From an uncultured Bacteroidales bacterium (lineage in GTDB: Bacteria; Bacteroidota; Bacteroidia; Bacteroidales; Bacteroidaceae): a stretch of DNA of 64,000 bases. The stretch lies in assembly GCA_937995875.1 (NCBI GenBank), contig CALKIW010000119.1:1-64000 (forward strand), read 5' to 3'. Shown piece by piece: positions 44,106-52,348 of this stretch. The position numbers and the translations under genes are program-made. The notes under the pieces were generated by a model. That model made no database searches. It was given only the letters and a program-made list of their open reading frames with translations, and was not told where the DNA came from. Numbering within the stretch: position 1 is the first letter of the stretch; the number at the start of each line of letters is the position of its first letter.

Positions 44106-45641
44106 CTAATGTCTAACCAACTGCAACTTATGGTCTATACACGTGGGAAATTCATTCTCGTAGTGGGTGACCATGATGAGCGTCTTGTTCTTCCGACGGC
44201 AGAATGTATCGATGATATTCTTCACTTTCTGTCGATTACGGTTGTCCAGTCCATGCAAGGGCTCGTCAAGTATGAGTAATTCCGGGTCTTTGACAAATGC
44301 CCTTGCTAATAAAGCAAGACGTTGTTCTCCGCTGGAAAGTTTCATGAAAGTTCGTTTTTCAATATCTTTAACACCAAAAACGTCCATCCAAAAGCGGCAA
44401 ATCTCATATTCATCTTCTTTGGGCTTCACATATAAGCCTACGCTGTCTTTAAGACCGCTGGCAACAATTTGTATGGTTGGGAGGTCGCGTTTATAGGCTC
44501 GATGCATCTCCGGAGACACATATCCGATATGTTTTTTGATGTCCCAAATGCTTTCTCCCGTTCCTCTTGGTTGGTCGAATAGGGTTATATCGCAAGCATA
44601 ACTCTGTGGATTATCCGCACAAACAAGGCTTAGCAATGTAGATTTTCCCGCTCCATTTTTCCCTACGAGTGCCCATTTCTCACCATTTTGAACAGTCCAC
44701 GACAGGTCTTTCAAAATGGTGCGGTTTCCATATTTGATACTCACGTTATGCAATTCCACCACCTTTTGTGTGTGGTATTCATTGTTTTTATATGGCAGAC
44801 TAATAATTGCCTGTTCAGTTTCCTTGCTTAACACATGGACAGGCACAGGTTGTTTTTGTTCCAAATACTCTGTTAGGGAGAGTTTGGGACATACCTTGTT
44901 GTTTTCCACTTCTACCACATGGGTGATGAACGAAGGTATATCGTCTGTTTTAGAAAGTACAAGGATAATCTGCAGTCCCTTGCTATGCGACAGAGTTTCA
45001 AACAGATCGCGCAACTGATCTCGCGTGGAGGCATCGAGCCCGATAAAGGGATTGTCCATGATAAGCACGCGTGGTGCTGCGAGCAATGTCTCCGTTAGCT
45101 TAAACTTCCGCAGCTCGCCGCTCGAAAGCAAGGTAGTGTATTTGTCGAGCAATAGATCCATTTGAAAGGTTTTGTAGAGGTTTTGTTGCAGGGCTCTACG
45201 TTCCGGTGTGTCTTCCCCTTGCCGTTGATATGCATCTTCCAGCTTCGCTCCCACAGTAGGGGTATTGCGGTCTATTTCAGTTTGATTCCATCGTTGTTGC
45301 AGAAAATAGGTGCGGTCGTTATCACCACCGTATGCGTCTTGAAATGCAATGTATTTGATGTTGTCGGACGCCATAGGCTTGGTGCTGGGCCGAAAATCGT
45401 ATTCCACATCGTGCATGAGCAACGGATATTTTCCCATGATGATATTTACCAAACGGGTTTTGCCCCCTGCATTTGGGCCAATGATAGCGATATGCTCACC
45501 GTTGCGACTCTCAAAGTTCACGGGCTCTGCCATTCGCCATTCGGGCATTCTGCATACGCCGTTGTTCACCTTGATGATGGGCCAAGCCTCATTACAGTCG
45601 TTTCTACTGTGAATATTTGTATTGTTTGTCTGTTGCATCAT
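44106..45641 (-). CDS. Twin ABC-ATPase protein (ModF/PhrA-like)
   Basis: This 511-residue soluble protein has two ABC ATPase domains. The first has Walker A G-P-N-A-G-G-K-T and the signature L-S-S-G-E-L-R-K-F. The second starts near residue 295, with Walker A G-K-N-G-A-G-K-S, signature L-S-S-G-E-Q-R-L and Walker B L-L-I-L-D-E-P-L-H-G-L-D. No membrane segment or partner permease is present. The layout resembles E. coli ModF, a photorepair-associated ATPase of uncertain role. Confidence 0.88.
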   Translation of the reverse strand: MMQQTNNTNIHSRNDCNEAWPIIKVNNGVCRMPEWRMAEPVNFESRNGEHIAIIGPNAGGKTRLVNIIMGKYPLLMHDVEYDFRPSTKPMASDNIKYIAFQDAYGGDNDRTYFLQQRWNQTEIDRNTPTVGAKLEDAYQRQGEDTPERRALQQNLYKTFQMDLLLDKYTTLLSSGELRKFKLTETLLAAPRVLIMDNPFIGLDASTRDQLRDLFETLSHSKGLQIILVLSKTDDIPSFITHVVEVENNKVCPKLSLTEYLEQKQPVPVHVLSKETEQAIISLPYKNNEYHTQKVVELHNVSIKYGNRTILKDLSWTVQNGEKWALVGKNGAGKSTLLSLVCADNPQSYACDITLFDQPRGTGESIWDIKKHIGYVSPEMHRAYKRDLPTIQIVASGLKDSVGLYVKPKEDEYEICRFWMDVFGVKDIEKRTFMKLSSGEQRLALLARAFVKDPELLILDEPLHGLDNRNRQKVKNIIDTFCRRKNKTLIMVTHYENEFPTCIDHKLQLVRH

Positions 45642-45686
45642 GTCTTATTTTCTTTCTTCAAAGTCTTGCCGTTCTCCTGTCAATGT

Positions 45687-46268
45687 TTAGCGTTTTACCT
45701 TTTTGGGATTTCTTCTTACGAAATCACTCCAACTCCCATAATGGGGAGCGTCTACATCGGGCCTTGATGATTGCATAAAATGACAATAGGCAGCTCCCAA
45801 AGCATCTGTGGCATCCATGAATTTTGGCATCTCGTCCTTACTGATGTTCAACAGTCGCTGCAACATCCCGGCAACCTGCTCCTTTGAGGCTTGACCTTGT
45901 CCGGTGATGGCCACCTTGATTTTCAGGGGAGCATACTCATGGATGAAAATGTCGCGATGAATGGCTGCCGATATGGCCACCCCCTGAGCTCGTCCCAATT
46001 TGATGAGCGATTGCACGTTTTTGCTGTAAAACGGTGCTTCAATAGCCATTTCATCGGGATGATATTCATCTATGATACCGATAACACGCTCGAAGATTTT
46101 GCCCAATTTGAGATAGGTGTCTGGTATTTTACGCATATCGACTACCCCCAATGCCAACATCTCCGGCTTGTTTCCGATCACACGCAACACGCCATATCCC
46201 ATGATGTTGGTGCCCGGGTCGATGCCCAGTATAATGCGTTCGGTGGGTTGTTTGCGTGTTGGTGTCAT
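45687..46268 (-). CDS. ruvC: Holliday junction resolvase RuvC
   Basis: This 193-residue endonuclease cuts Holliday junctions with RuvAB. Catalytic acids are visible in L-G-I-D-P-G-T (Asp17), A-I-E-A-P-F (Glu), and near the C-terminus D-A-T-D-A-L-G-A-A-Y-C-H (two Asp). The basic N- and C-terminal ends are usual. It lies 54 nt after the metallo-hydrolase gene on the same strand. Confidence 0.95.
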   Translation of the reverse strand: MTPTRKQPTERIILGIDPGTNIMGYGVLRVIGNKPEMLALGVVDMRKIPDTYLKLGKIFERVIGIIDEYHPDEMAIEAPFYSKNVQSLIKLGRAQGVAISAAIHRDIFIHEYAPLKIKVAITGQGQASKEQVAGMLQRLLNISKDEMPKFMDATDALGAAYCHFMQSSRPDVDAPHYGSWSDFVRRNPKKVKR

Positions 46269-46322
46269 TGTTTTTGTTCCTGAATGTCTATCTGTTTGTT
46301 CCTGACTATTTCTCCGGTTGGT

Positions 46323-46970
46323 TTATCGGTCGATGTAAGGATTATTTGCAACCTCGTTGCCAATGGTCGTCGGCTCACCGTGCCCGGTATATAGCTTGGT
46401 GTTGTCGGGCAGCTGCGACACCATACGCAGGCTCTGTATGATGAGGAACATGGAGCCTCCCGGCAAATCGGTGCGACCTATACTGTTGCGAAAGAGGGTG
46501 TCGCCGGAGAAAGCAACGTTTTCTTCCTTGCAATAGAAAAAAACGCTACCGGGGGAGTGGCCGGGTGTTTCGAGCAAGGTAAACTGATGGTTTCCAAACT
46601 TCACTACATCCTCATCGCATAGATATTTGCCTACGGGAGAGAAGTCGGATGACTGCATTTCGATACCGCAAATAGCTTTTGCCTGCATGGGCAGCGAACT
46701 CATCAACCTCTCGTCTGAAGCGTGTACTTCTACTTTCAAGCCCCAAGTATCGTGCACAAACTTATTGCCAAAGTTATGATCTATGTGTCCATGTGTAGCC
46801 AATAAGTGCACAGGGCGCAGCTCGTTCTGCTCAATATATTCCCGAATAGCTTTTTTCTCACTTTCATAGAACGCGCCACAGTCGATGATAATGGCCTCGC
46901 GGGTCTCGTCGCTGACAACATAGCAGTTCTCCTGAATCATGTTGCAAACAAATGGTTGTATCTTTAGCAT
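46323..46970 (-). CDS. Metallo-beta-lactamase-fold hydrolase (glyoxalase II-like)
   Basis: This 215-residue protein has the metal-binding motif T-H-G-H-I-D-H at about residues 60-66 and later G-H-S-P-G-S (His ligand), F-S-G-D-T-L-F (bridging Asp) and T-G-H-G. It fits the glyoxalase II-like subgroup, acting on thioesters or related compounds. The start at 46970 (M-L-K-I-Q-P-F) is preferred over an in-frame ATG 42 nt upstream, since the fold begins there. The rsmG gene ends 50 nt upstream. Confidence 0.88.
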   Translation of the reverse strand: MLKIQPFVCNMIQENCYVVSDETREAIIIDCGAFYESEKKAIREYIEQNELRPVHLLATHGHIDHNFGNKFVHDTWGLKVEVHASDERLMSSLPMQAKAICGIEMQSSDFSPVGKYLCDEDVVKFGNHQFTLLETPGHSPGSVFFYCKEENVAFSGDTLFRNSIGRTDLPGGSMFLIIQSLRMVSQLPDNTKLYTGHGEPTTIGNEVANNPYIDR

Positions 46971-47020
46971 ATATTTTCGATGATTAGTTAATGGAATGAT
47001 GGGTGTTCTCAATCGAGAAG

Positions 47021-47650
47021 TTATTTGTATGGTGACAATGGAAGGTAAATCACATATTTTTCTTTAAACCATTCATTGTCGAAGAAAGTGGAAATCTCTG
47101 TTTGTTCCACAATCTTCTTAAAAGGGTTGAGCTCGGCATTCAGGCTCCCGCCTTTAAGCACAACAAGCCCGTTGGGCAAAGCGTTGCGTTGTGACTTGGA
47201 GATGTTTTTCCGAACAATTTTCACCAAGTCGGGCAGGGGCATCACAGCGCGCGACACCACAAAATCGAACTTGCCTTTCTCCTCCTCGCCACGACGATGA
47301 AAGGCTTCAACGTTTTTCAGACCAATGGAGTTGGCTATCTCGGTTGCTACTTTTATTTTCTTTCCGGTGCTGTCGATGAGGGTAAAATGACATTCTGGAA
47401 ACATGATGGCCAGTGGAATGCCGGGAAAACCGCCACCCGTACCAAAGTCGAGGATGGTGGTTTGAGGTTTGAATCTTATCGCTTTGGCAATAGCCAGCGA
47501 GTGGAGTACGTGGTGTAGATACAGGTTGTCGATGTCTTTTCGGGAAATGACATTGATTTTTGCATTCCAGTCGTGATAGAGTGCATCAAGCGCTTCGAAC
47601 TGCTCCTTCTGGGGGGAGGTGAGATGCGGGAAATAGTTGTAGAAGTCCAT
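47021..47650 (-). CDS. rsmG: 16S rRNA (guanine527-N7)-methyltransferase RsmG
   Basis: This 209-residue SAM-dependent enzyme methylates G527 in the 530 loop of 16S rRNA. I-N-V-I-S-R-K-D and the SAM-binding L-D-F-G-T-G-G-G-F-P-G-I-P-L are diagnostic; V-V-S-R-A-V follows. The start at 47650 (M-D-F-Y-N-Y-F-P) is preferred. ATGs at 47659 and 47710 are upstream, the last inside or beyond the promoter at 47669-47676. Confidence 0.93.
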   Translation of the reverse strand: MDFYNYFPHLTSPQKEQFEALDALYHDWNAKINVISRKDIDNLYLHHVLHSLAIAKAIRFKPQTTILDFGTGGGFPGIPLAIMFPECHFTLIDSTGKKIKVATEIANSIGLKNVEAFHRRGEEEKGKFDFVVSRAVMPLPDLVKIVRKNISKSQRNALPNGLVVLKGGSLNAELNPFKKIVEQTEISTFFDNEWFKEKYVIYLPLSPYK

Positions 47651-47668
47651 TTTGTCCATTATTGCAGG

Positions 47669-47697
47669 CAAAGTTACGATTTTTTGGCGTAACTTTG
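47669..47697. promoter_or_regulatory. Palindromic divergent -7 boxes of rsmG and the HAD gene
   Basis: CAAAGTTACG and CGTAACTTTG form a perfect 10-bp inverted repeat with a 9-nt spacer. Each arm contains a TAACTTTG -7 box, one reading minus into rsmG (47676-47669), one reading plus into the HAD gene (47690-47697). Upstream TTG elements exist for both at the same, long distance (25 bp). Confidence 0.6.
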
Positions 47698-47716
47698 TAG
47701 TCAAATACATATAATA

Positions 47717-48346
47717 ATGATTAAAGCAGTCTTATTTGACCTTGATGGAGTGGTGCTCGACACAGAGACACAATACACAAAGTTTTGGGGGAAACAGTTC
47801 AGACGGTATTATCCGGAAACTCCGGGAATTGAACATAAAATAAAGGGCATGACGCTGGTGCAGATTTATGACGCATTCTTTGCTGACAGGCCGGATGTTC
47901 AAGAGGCTATTACCCATGAGCTGAATGAGTTTGAACGTCAAATGTGTTTTGATTATATTGCAGGCTTTGAGACCTTTGTCAAGCAGCTTCACCAACGCGG
48001 TCTTAAAACGGCAGTAGTGACAAGCAGCAATCGTCCGAAGATGGAGGGTGTGTATGACAAACGGCCTGAGTTGAAGCAGTATTTCGACAAGATACTCACA
48101 AGTGAAGACTTTACCAAAAGCAAACCTGACCCTGAATGTTACCTCAAGGGAGCACAGGTGTTGGGTGTGCAGCCGGCAGAATGTATGGGAATTGAAGACA
48201 GCATCAACGGACTGAAGGCTGTGCGCGCAGCCGGTTTGTATTCTGTTGGACTGACAACGACAAACAGTCGGCAGGTGGTTGCCTCGCTCTGTGATGTTGT
48301 CGCCGACGATTTCACGCAGTTAAATCTTGATATTTTGTTAGGATAG
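47717..48346 (+). CDS. HAD phosphatase (beta-phosphoglucomutase-like)
   Basis: This 209-residue soluble HAD IA enzyme has motif I F-D-L-D-G-V-V-L-D (Asp8 and Asp10), motif II T-S-S-N, motif III K-S-K-P-D-P and motif IV G-I-E-D-S-I-N-G. It is likely a sugar-phosphate phosphatase or phosphomutase. It stands alone and divergent from rsmG; repeat copy 4 follows within 50 nt. Confidence 0.9.
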   Translation: MIKAVLFDLDGVVLDTETQYTKFWGKQFRRYYPETPGIEHKIKGMTLVQIYDAFFADRPDVQEAITHELNEFERQMCFDYIAGFETFVKQLHQRGLKTAVVTSSNRPKMEGVYDKRPELKQYFDKILTSEDFTKSKPDPECYLKGAQVLGVQPAECMGIEDSINGLKAVRAAGLYSVGLTTTNSRQVVASLCDVVADDFTQLNLDILLG

Positions 48347-48394
48347 ATAACAGTTGATTGCGTTTAGTTTTGTTGAAATAAAAGGACAAACACT

Positions 48395-48735
48395 CTCTTA
48401 TAATTCACGTATTTTACAACGCAAATAATTTTGTTCGAAATACGCCCGAAAAACCGAGTGTTATGTAAGTTGCTGTATAATAGTAATATACGGAAATCCA
48501 CACCGAATGGCATAAAATATTTTCTCTCAAGGCTTTGCGATTACGGCTTTGTGGCGTCGCCGTTAGGGCTTTTCGGCATCACGATTGAGGCTTAGTCGCC
48601 ATGCGGTTGGGCCTTTGTTGTCGTGCGGTTGGGCCTTAGTCGCAGGACGAAGATAAATTTCAGATGATTCTATTTGTTTCTCATGGCCTCCAAAAAGCAG
48701 CATTTTGTGATTAAACATAGCCCTTTTTCTGCTGG
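48395..48735 (-). repeat. Dispersed intergenic repeat, copy 4 (inverse, most diverged)
   Basis: Read on minus: CAGCAGAAAAAGGGCTATG with TTT (core 48713-48728), a variable block, the 22-bp subrepeat array, and an end with CGTATTT / AAATACG inverted (48409-48444). It lacks the CCGGCCTCAT block of copies 2 and 3 and the conserved GATATTCAATCG segment. Confidence 0.75.
48530..48650 (+). repeat. 22-bp dyad-symmetric subrepeat array, copy 4
   Basis: This is the clearest array: five consecutive 22-bp units on plus starting GGCTTTGTGGCGTCGCCG (48546), GGCTTTTCGGCATCACG (48568), GGCTTAGTCGCCATGCGG (48590), GCCTTTGTTGTCGTGCGG and GCCTTAGTCGCAGGACG. Because each unit is dyad-symmetric, the array reads similarly on both strands. 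Confidence 0.8.
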
Positions 48736-48991
48736 AAGACAAAATTTTCAAGTCCTTTCTATAGTGTATAAATTTTGACTAAAATGGAGGACGTGCTTTA
48801 TGCTCGCTTCCTTCAATAGCTTACAAATTTTGTGCTGTACTCTTTATTTTTTGGTGGCCGTTCATTGAATATCGACACGCCAAAATTCTCGTTAAGGATA
48901 ACAGTTATGATGGCAATAAAATGAAAAATAAACGTCAAATTTTTCTGAACGCCTATTTATATGAGTACCTTTGCAGTTAAAATCGTAGAAA

Positions 48992-49906
48992 ATGGAAGCT
49001 AAAAGTATATTCCAACGCCCGCTTTGGGCCTCTTTGTTTGCTCTGACTGCCGCCATAGCTTGGGGCTGGGCTTATCCGCTCATTAAACTTGGATTTGCCG
49101 AGTTTGGAATAACACCTGATATGACGGGCAGCAAAATGCTGTTTGCCGGCATCCGATTTTGTTTGGCAGGATTGCTGATACTTGCGGTGGCTCAAACTGC
49201 GGGGAGAAGTTTTCGTGTCAGGAGCGGTGTCGATTGGTGGTATATTCTGCTTTTCTCGCTGATGAATACCACGCTCCATTATGCTTTCTTTTATTTTGGC
49301 TTGTCGCACAGTGAAGGCTCAAGAGCAGCCATACTTAATTCGCTGAGCGTGTTCTCTGTGGTTATTTTTGCGTGCATTTTTTTCAAAACCGACAAAATGA
49401 CCATGCGCAAAATCATTGGCTGTGTGGTGGGCTTTACCGGTATTCTTTCTCTGAACTTGGGTGGAAAGGAGAGTGGTTATTTCACGTGGCTTGGCGATGG
49501 CATGATTATTCTGAACGCCCTTTGCGGAGCTATTGCCTCGCTGATGATACGCGGACTTGGTCAGCGCGTCGATGTGTTTGTAGGAACAGGCTTGTCGCTT
49601 GCTATCGGTGGTGTGCTGCTTGTTGTTCCGGGTCTGCTTATGGACGGTGTGTTGCCGCGTATCACATTGGTGGGTTGCATTTACTTACTGTTGCTCATAG
49701 CTATCAGCACCGTTGGATTTGCACTATACAACAAACTGCTCACCTGTAATCCTGTGGGTAAAATAGCCATCTACAACTCTCTTATTCCGGTTGTGGGTGC
49801 TGTTACCTCGTGCCTCTGTCTTCACGAAACGTTCTATTGGAAGTATGCAGTTGCCGGACTTTTGGCAGCCGGTGGAATATTTATTATTAATCGGGGGAAA
49901 CAGTAG
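48992..49906 (+). CDS. EamA/DMT-family transporter
   Basis: This 304-residue inner-membrane protein has ten hydrophobic helices in two EamA repeats (about 15-145 and 165-300). The first begins A-A-I-A-W-G-W-A-Y-P-L-I-K and each repeat ends with the usual Gly-rich helix. It is a drug/metabolite transporter of unknown substrate. A -7-like TACCTTTG lies at 48966-48973. Confidence 0.9.
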   Translation: MEAKSIFQRPLWASLFALTAAIAWGWAYPLIKLGFAEFGITPDMTGSKMLFAGIRFCLAGLLILAVAQTAGRSFRVRSGVDWWYILLFSLMNTTLHYAFFYFGLSHSEGSRAAILNSLSVFSVVIFACIFFKTDKMTMRKIIGCVVGFTGILSLNLGGKESGYFTWLGDGMIILNALCGAIASLMIRGLGQRVDVFVGTGLSLAIGGVLLVVPGLLMDGVLPRITLVGCIYLLLLIAISTVGFALYNKLLTCNPVGKIAIYNSLIPVVGAVTSCLCLHETFYWKYAVAGLLAAGGIFIINRGKQ

Positions 49907-49960
49907 CCCAAAGTTTTACGGTTGGAATAGGTATATATCGCTGCGGGAATAAACTTATAA

Positions 49961-49996
49961 TTAAAAACGGGAATCCAGCGATTTGGATTCCCGTTT
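49961..49996 (-). terminator. Terminator of tRNA-Cys
   Basis: A 13-bp stem AAACGGGAATCCA / TGGATTCCCGTTT with a 6-nt loop starts directly after the tRNA 3' end on minus and is followed by TT. It also lies after the plus-strand transporter gene. Confidence 0.8.
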
Positions 49997-49997
49997 G

Positions 49998-50068
49998 AGG
50001 TGCCTGGCGGAGTCGAACCGCCTTGCATGGTTTTGCAGACCATTACCTAACCGTTCGGACAAGGCACC
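49998..50068 (-). tRNA. tRNA-Cys (GCA)
   Basis: The 71-nt cloverleaf on minus has acceptor GGTGCCT / AGGCACC, anticodon stem ATGGT / ACCAT around loop CTGCAAA (anticodon GCA), T-arm GGCGG TTCGACT CCGCC, and T73, the cysteine discriminator. The 3' CCA is not encoded. The D-arm is compact (TCCG...CGGTTAGG region). Confidence 0.97.
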
Positions 50069-50091
50069 GTGCCCTTTCTTTTAAGTGACTG

Positions 50092-50122
50092 CAAAAGTAG
50101 TGATAATTTTTGATACGCCCAA
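50092..50122 (-). promoter_or_regulatory. Promoter of tRNA-Cys
   Basis: On minus, TACTTTTG (complement of 50092-50099) has TTG (complement of 50120-50122) 20 bp upstream. It is 24 nt upstream of the mature tRNA 5' end. Confidence 0.6.
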
Positions 50123-50225
50123 ATTTTTACATAAGAAATATTAAGACATTCGCATTATCGATAGTTTTTTTGGAATTTTTGATGAATATGCAAGGGCCGT
50201 TAATGGTTTTTGTTTCTCAGTGAAT

Positions 50226-51299
50226 TTACAAGGCTCCTTTGGTCGAGGGCAGTTCAAAATGATATATATCTCGTTGAATGGCCATCTTCAGGCTGCGTGC
50301 CAGAGCCTTGAAAATACCTTCTATCTTATGGTGCTCGTTCTGTCCTTCGGCCTTGATGTTCAGATTCATTTTGGCAGAATCGCTGAGGCTCTTAAAGAAG
50401 TGGAGGAACATTTCTGTAGGCATTTCGCCCACCTTCTCACGGTGGAACTCGGCATCCCATACCAGCCAGGGGCGCCCGCCAAAATCGAGTGCCACTTGGC
50501 AGAGACAGTCGTCCATAGGCAGACAGTAGCCATAGCGCTCAATACCGCGCTTGTTTCCCAATGCTTTATAGATACATTCGCCGAGTGCAATAGCTGTGTC
50601 TTCAATGGTGTGGTGTTCGTCTACTTCAAGGTCGCCTTTGGTATGTATGGTTAAATCTATCATGCCGTGCTTGCCAATTTGCTCCAGCATGTGGTCAAAA
50701 AAGCCCAGTCCGGTGGAAATATCGGTTTTGCCCGACCCGTCGAGATTTATTTTTATTTCGATGTCAGTTTCTTTGGTTGTGCGTTTCACCTCTGCAATGC
50801 GTTCGCCGGCAAATAGTATTTCGCTTATCTTGTCCCAATCCATTCCGTCTCGACCAAGAATAAGCGCGCGACAACCTATATTTTTGGCCAGTTGTGCATC
50901 TGTTTCACGGTCACCAATAACGTAACTTCCTGCAAGATCGTAGGCCTCGTTATTCAGATACTCCGTGAGCATTCCCGTACCGGGTTTCCGCATGGGCGAA
51001 TTGTCAGCAGGGAAATGTCGGTCTATGAGAATGTCGTCAAAGGTAATGCCTTCTCCTTCAAGAGTTTGCAGAATGAAATTGTGGACAGGCCAAAAAGTAT
51101 CTTCCGGAAATGACGAAGTGCCCAGTCCGTCTTGATTGCTGACCATTACAAACTTGAAGTCGAGATGCTGACGGATGAATCCTAAATTCTTGAATACACC
51201 TTGTGTGAATTTCAGTTTGTCAAAGGAGTCTATCTGCTCGTCTTGCGGTTCTTCGATAAGCGTACCGTCACGGTCGATAAAAAGTAATTTTTTCATCAT
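50226..51299 (-). CDS. hisB: Bifunctional histidinol-phosphatase / imidazoleglycerol-phosphate dehydratase
   Basis: This 357-residue fusion has an N-terminal HAD phosphatase (F-I-D-R-D-G-T-L-I at about residues 7-15; residues 1-165) and a C-terminal IGPD domain (from about 168; F-F-D-H-M-L-E-Q and D-E-H-H-T-I-E-D with the Mn-binding histidines, and E-H-H-K-I-E-G-I-F-K). It catalyses steps 6 and 8 of histidine synthesis. No other his biosynthesis gene is adjacent; the upstream gene on the same strand is a membrane protein 101 nt away. Confidence 0.96.
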   Translation of the reverse strand: MMKKLLFIDRDGTLIEEPQDEQIDSFDKLKFTQGVFKNLGFIRQHLDFKFVMVSNQDGLGTSSFPEDTFWPVHNFILQTLEGEGITFDDILIDRHFPADNSPMRKPGTGMLTEYLNNEAYDLAGSYVIGDRETDAQLAKNIGCRALILGRDGMDWDKISEILFAGERIAEVKRTTKETDIEIKINLDGSGKTDISTGLGFFDHMLEQIGKHGMIDLTIHTKGDLEVDEHHTIEDTAIALGECIYKALGNKRGIERYGYCLPMDDCLCQVALDFGGRPWLVWDAEFHREKVGEMPTEMFLHFFKSLSDSAKMNLNIKAEGQNEHHKIEGIFKALARSLKMAIQRDIYHFELPSTKGAL

Positions 51300-51400
51300 T
51301 GGATGTCTTTAATAATAATGTGTTTTATGGATATTGGAAATGTGTTGATGAGAGTTGTAAATGTGGCAGGCAATGACAGACAGCAAACCTGTGTTGTATT

Positions 51401-52345
51401 TTATTTGAGTTCAACTTCTTCCGGCAACGCCACTGTGTCTTCTTGGCTTTGTCCAAACAATATTGTAGTGTTTTCTGTTTTTGCCCTCAATTTAGCCTCA
51501 ATGCTACCGTAGACATAATAATAAACTGTGAATGCCCATATCGAGAGGTAGACATAGATGAATGTCGAGATCAGTGAAGCGAAGAATGCTAAAATTTCAA
51601 AATAGGAGGGAAGTCCACTGGCATCGCCCATGCTGATACCTTGAAGATTGGCATAATGAGCCAACAGAATGAGATAATTGGGAGCCATGACAATAAGACA
51701 GAGCACGGCAACGATGATACCTGTAAGGAGAATCGTGATGAAGAGAAATCCCCAGTGCTGCCATCCCTTACGATAAGGCTTGCCCAAGACACACCCAATC
51801 TTCTGTTCGGGCTCTATGAGATATTTAAGCGAGGAATAGTATGCGGGTATGGCTGCTATCAGCAGCAGGACGAGAAGCAATGTTGATATACCGCTGTAGA
51901 GCATGGTAGTGTTGGCAGCCGGGTCACTGTTGCCCATGATCATGGGCAACGTTGTTATAGCGGCAATAATGGCTCCAAACACAAATATAAAAGCGGCAAA
52001 TAGGAGAAACAGACGAAAAACGCGCTGTATGTTACGCTTTACGCTCAATCCATTGAACAGGCTGACGACAGCAGCATAGGCCCATGCTCCTGACACAAAG
52101 GTCAGAAGACCTATAAAGACACAAGCCAAAACCCATTGCCAATGGCCGGTTGCAGTCCATGCGGTGGAAATGGGGGCGGTCGGTTGATTGATGTAAAGCA
52201 GTCGGCCCGCAGCAGTGATAATGGCAAGGACCAAAGCGGGTAACCATGTACGTCGCAGAATGGTTTTCAAGTTGGTGTTGAAAAGATTGTAGGCAGCTTT
52301 GGTGCATTTAGCCAGACTGCGTATTTTATAGAGTTCTGTTTCCAT
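51401..52345 (-). CDS. Polytopic membrane protein, unknown function
   Basis: This 314-residue protein has about six hydrophobic helices (near 35-51, 68-100, 112-135, 150-170, 202-225 and 252-280) with a short charged N-terminus. No catalytic or transport motif is recognised. It starts 3 nt after the SpoU methyltransferase stop on the same strand, so it is cotranscribed with it. Confidence 0.8.
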   Translation of the reverse strand: METELYKIRSLAKCTKAAYNLFNTNLKTILRRTWLPALVLAIITAAGRLLYINQPTAPISTAWTATGHWQWVLACVFIGLLTFVSGAWAYAAVVSLFNGLSVKRNIQRVFRLFLLFAAFIFVFGAIIAAITTLPMIMGNSDPAANTTMLYSGISTLLLVLLLIAAIPAYYSSLKYLIEPEQKIGCVLGKPYRKGWQHWGFLFITILLTGIIVAVLCLIVMAPNYLILLAHYANLQGISMGDASGLPSYFEILAFFASLISTFIYVYLSIWAFTVYYYVYGSIEAKLRAKTENTTILFGQSQEDTVALPEEVELK

Positions 52346-52348
52346 GAT

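Larger units (their letters stand above)
48347..48965. other. Gene-free gap holding repeat copy 4
   Basis: This gap holds repeat copy 4 (48395-48735). The remaining 230 nt show no gene; a -7-like TACCTTTG at 48966-48973 probably serves the transporter gene. Confidence 0.7.

Noticed and set aside
48530..48650. CRISPR array
   Set aside because: The 22-bp units abut without spacers, are degenerate, and no cas gene is near.
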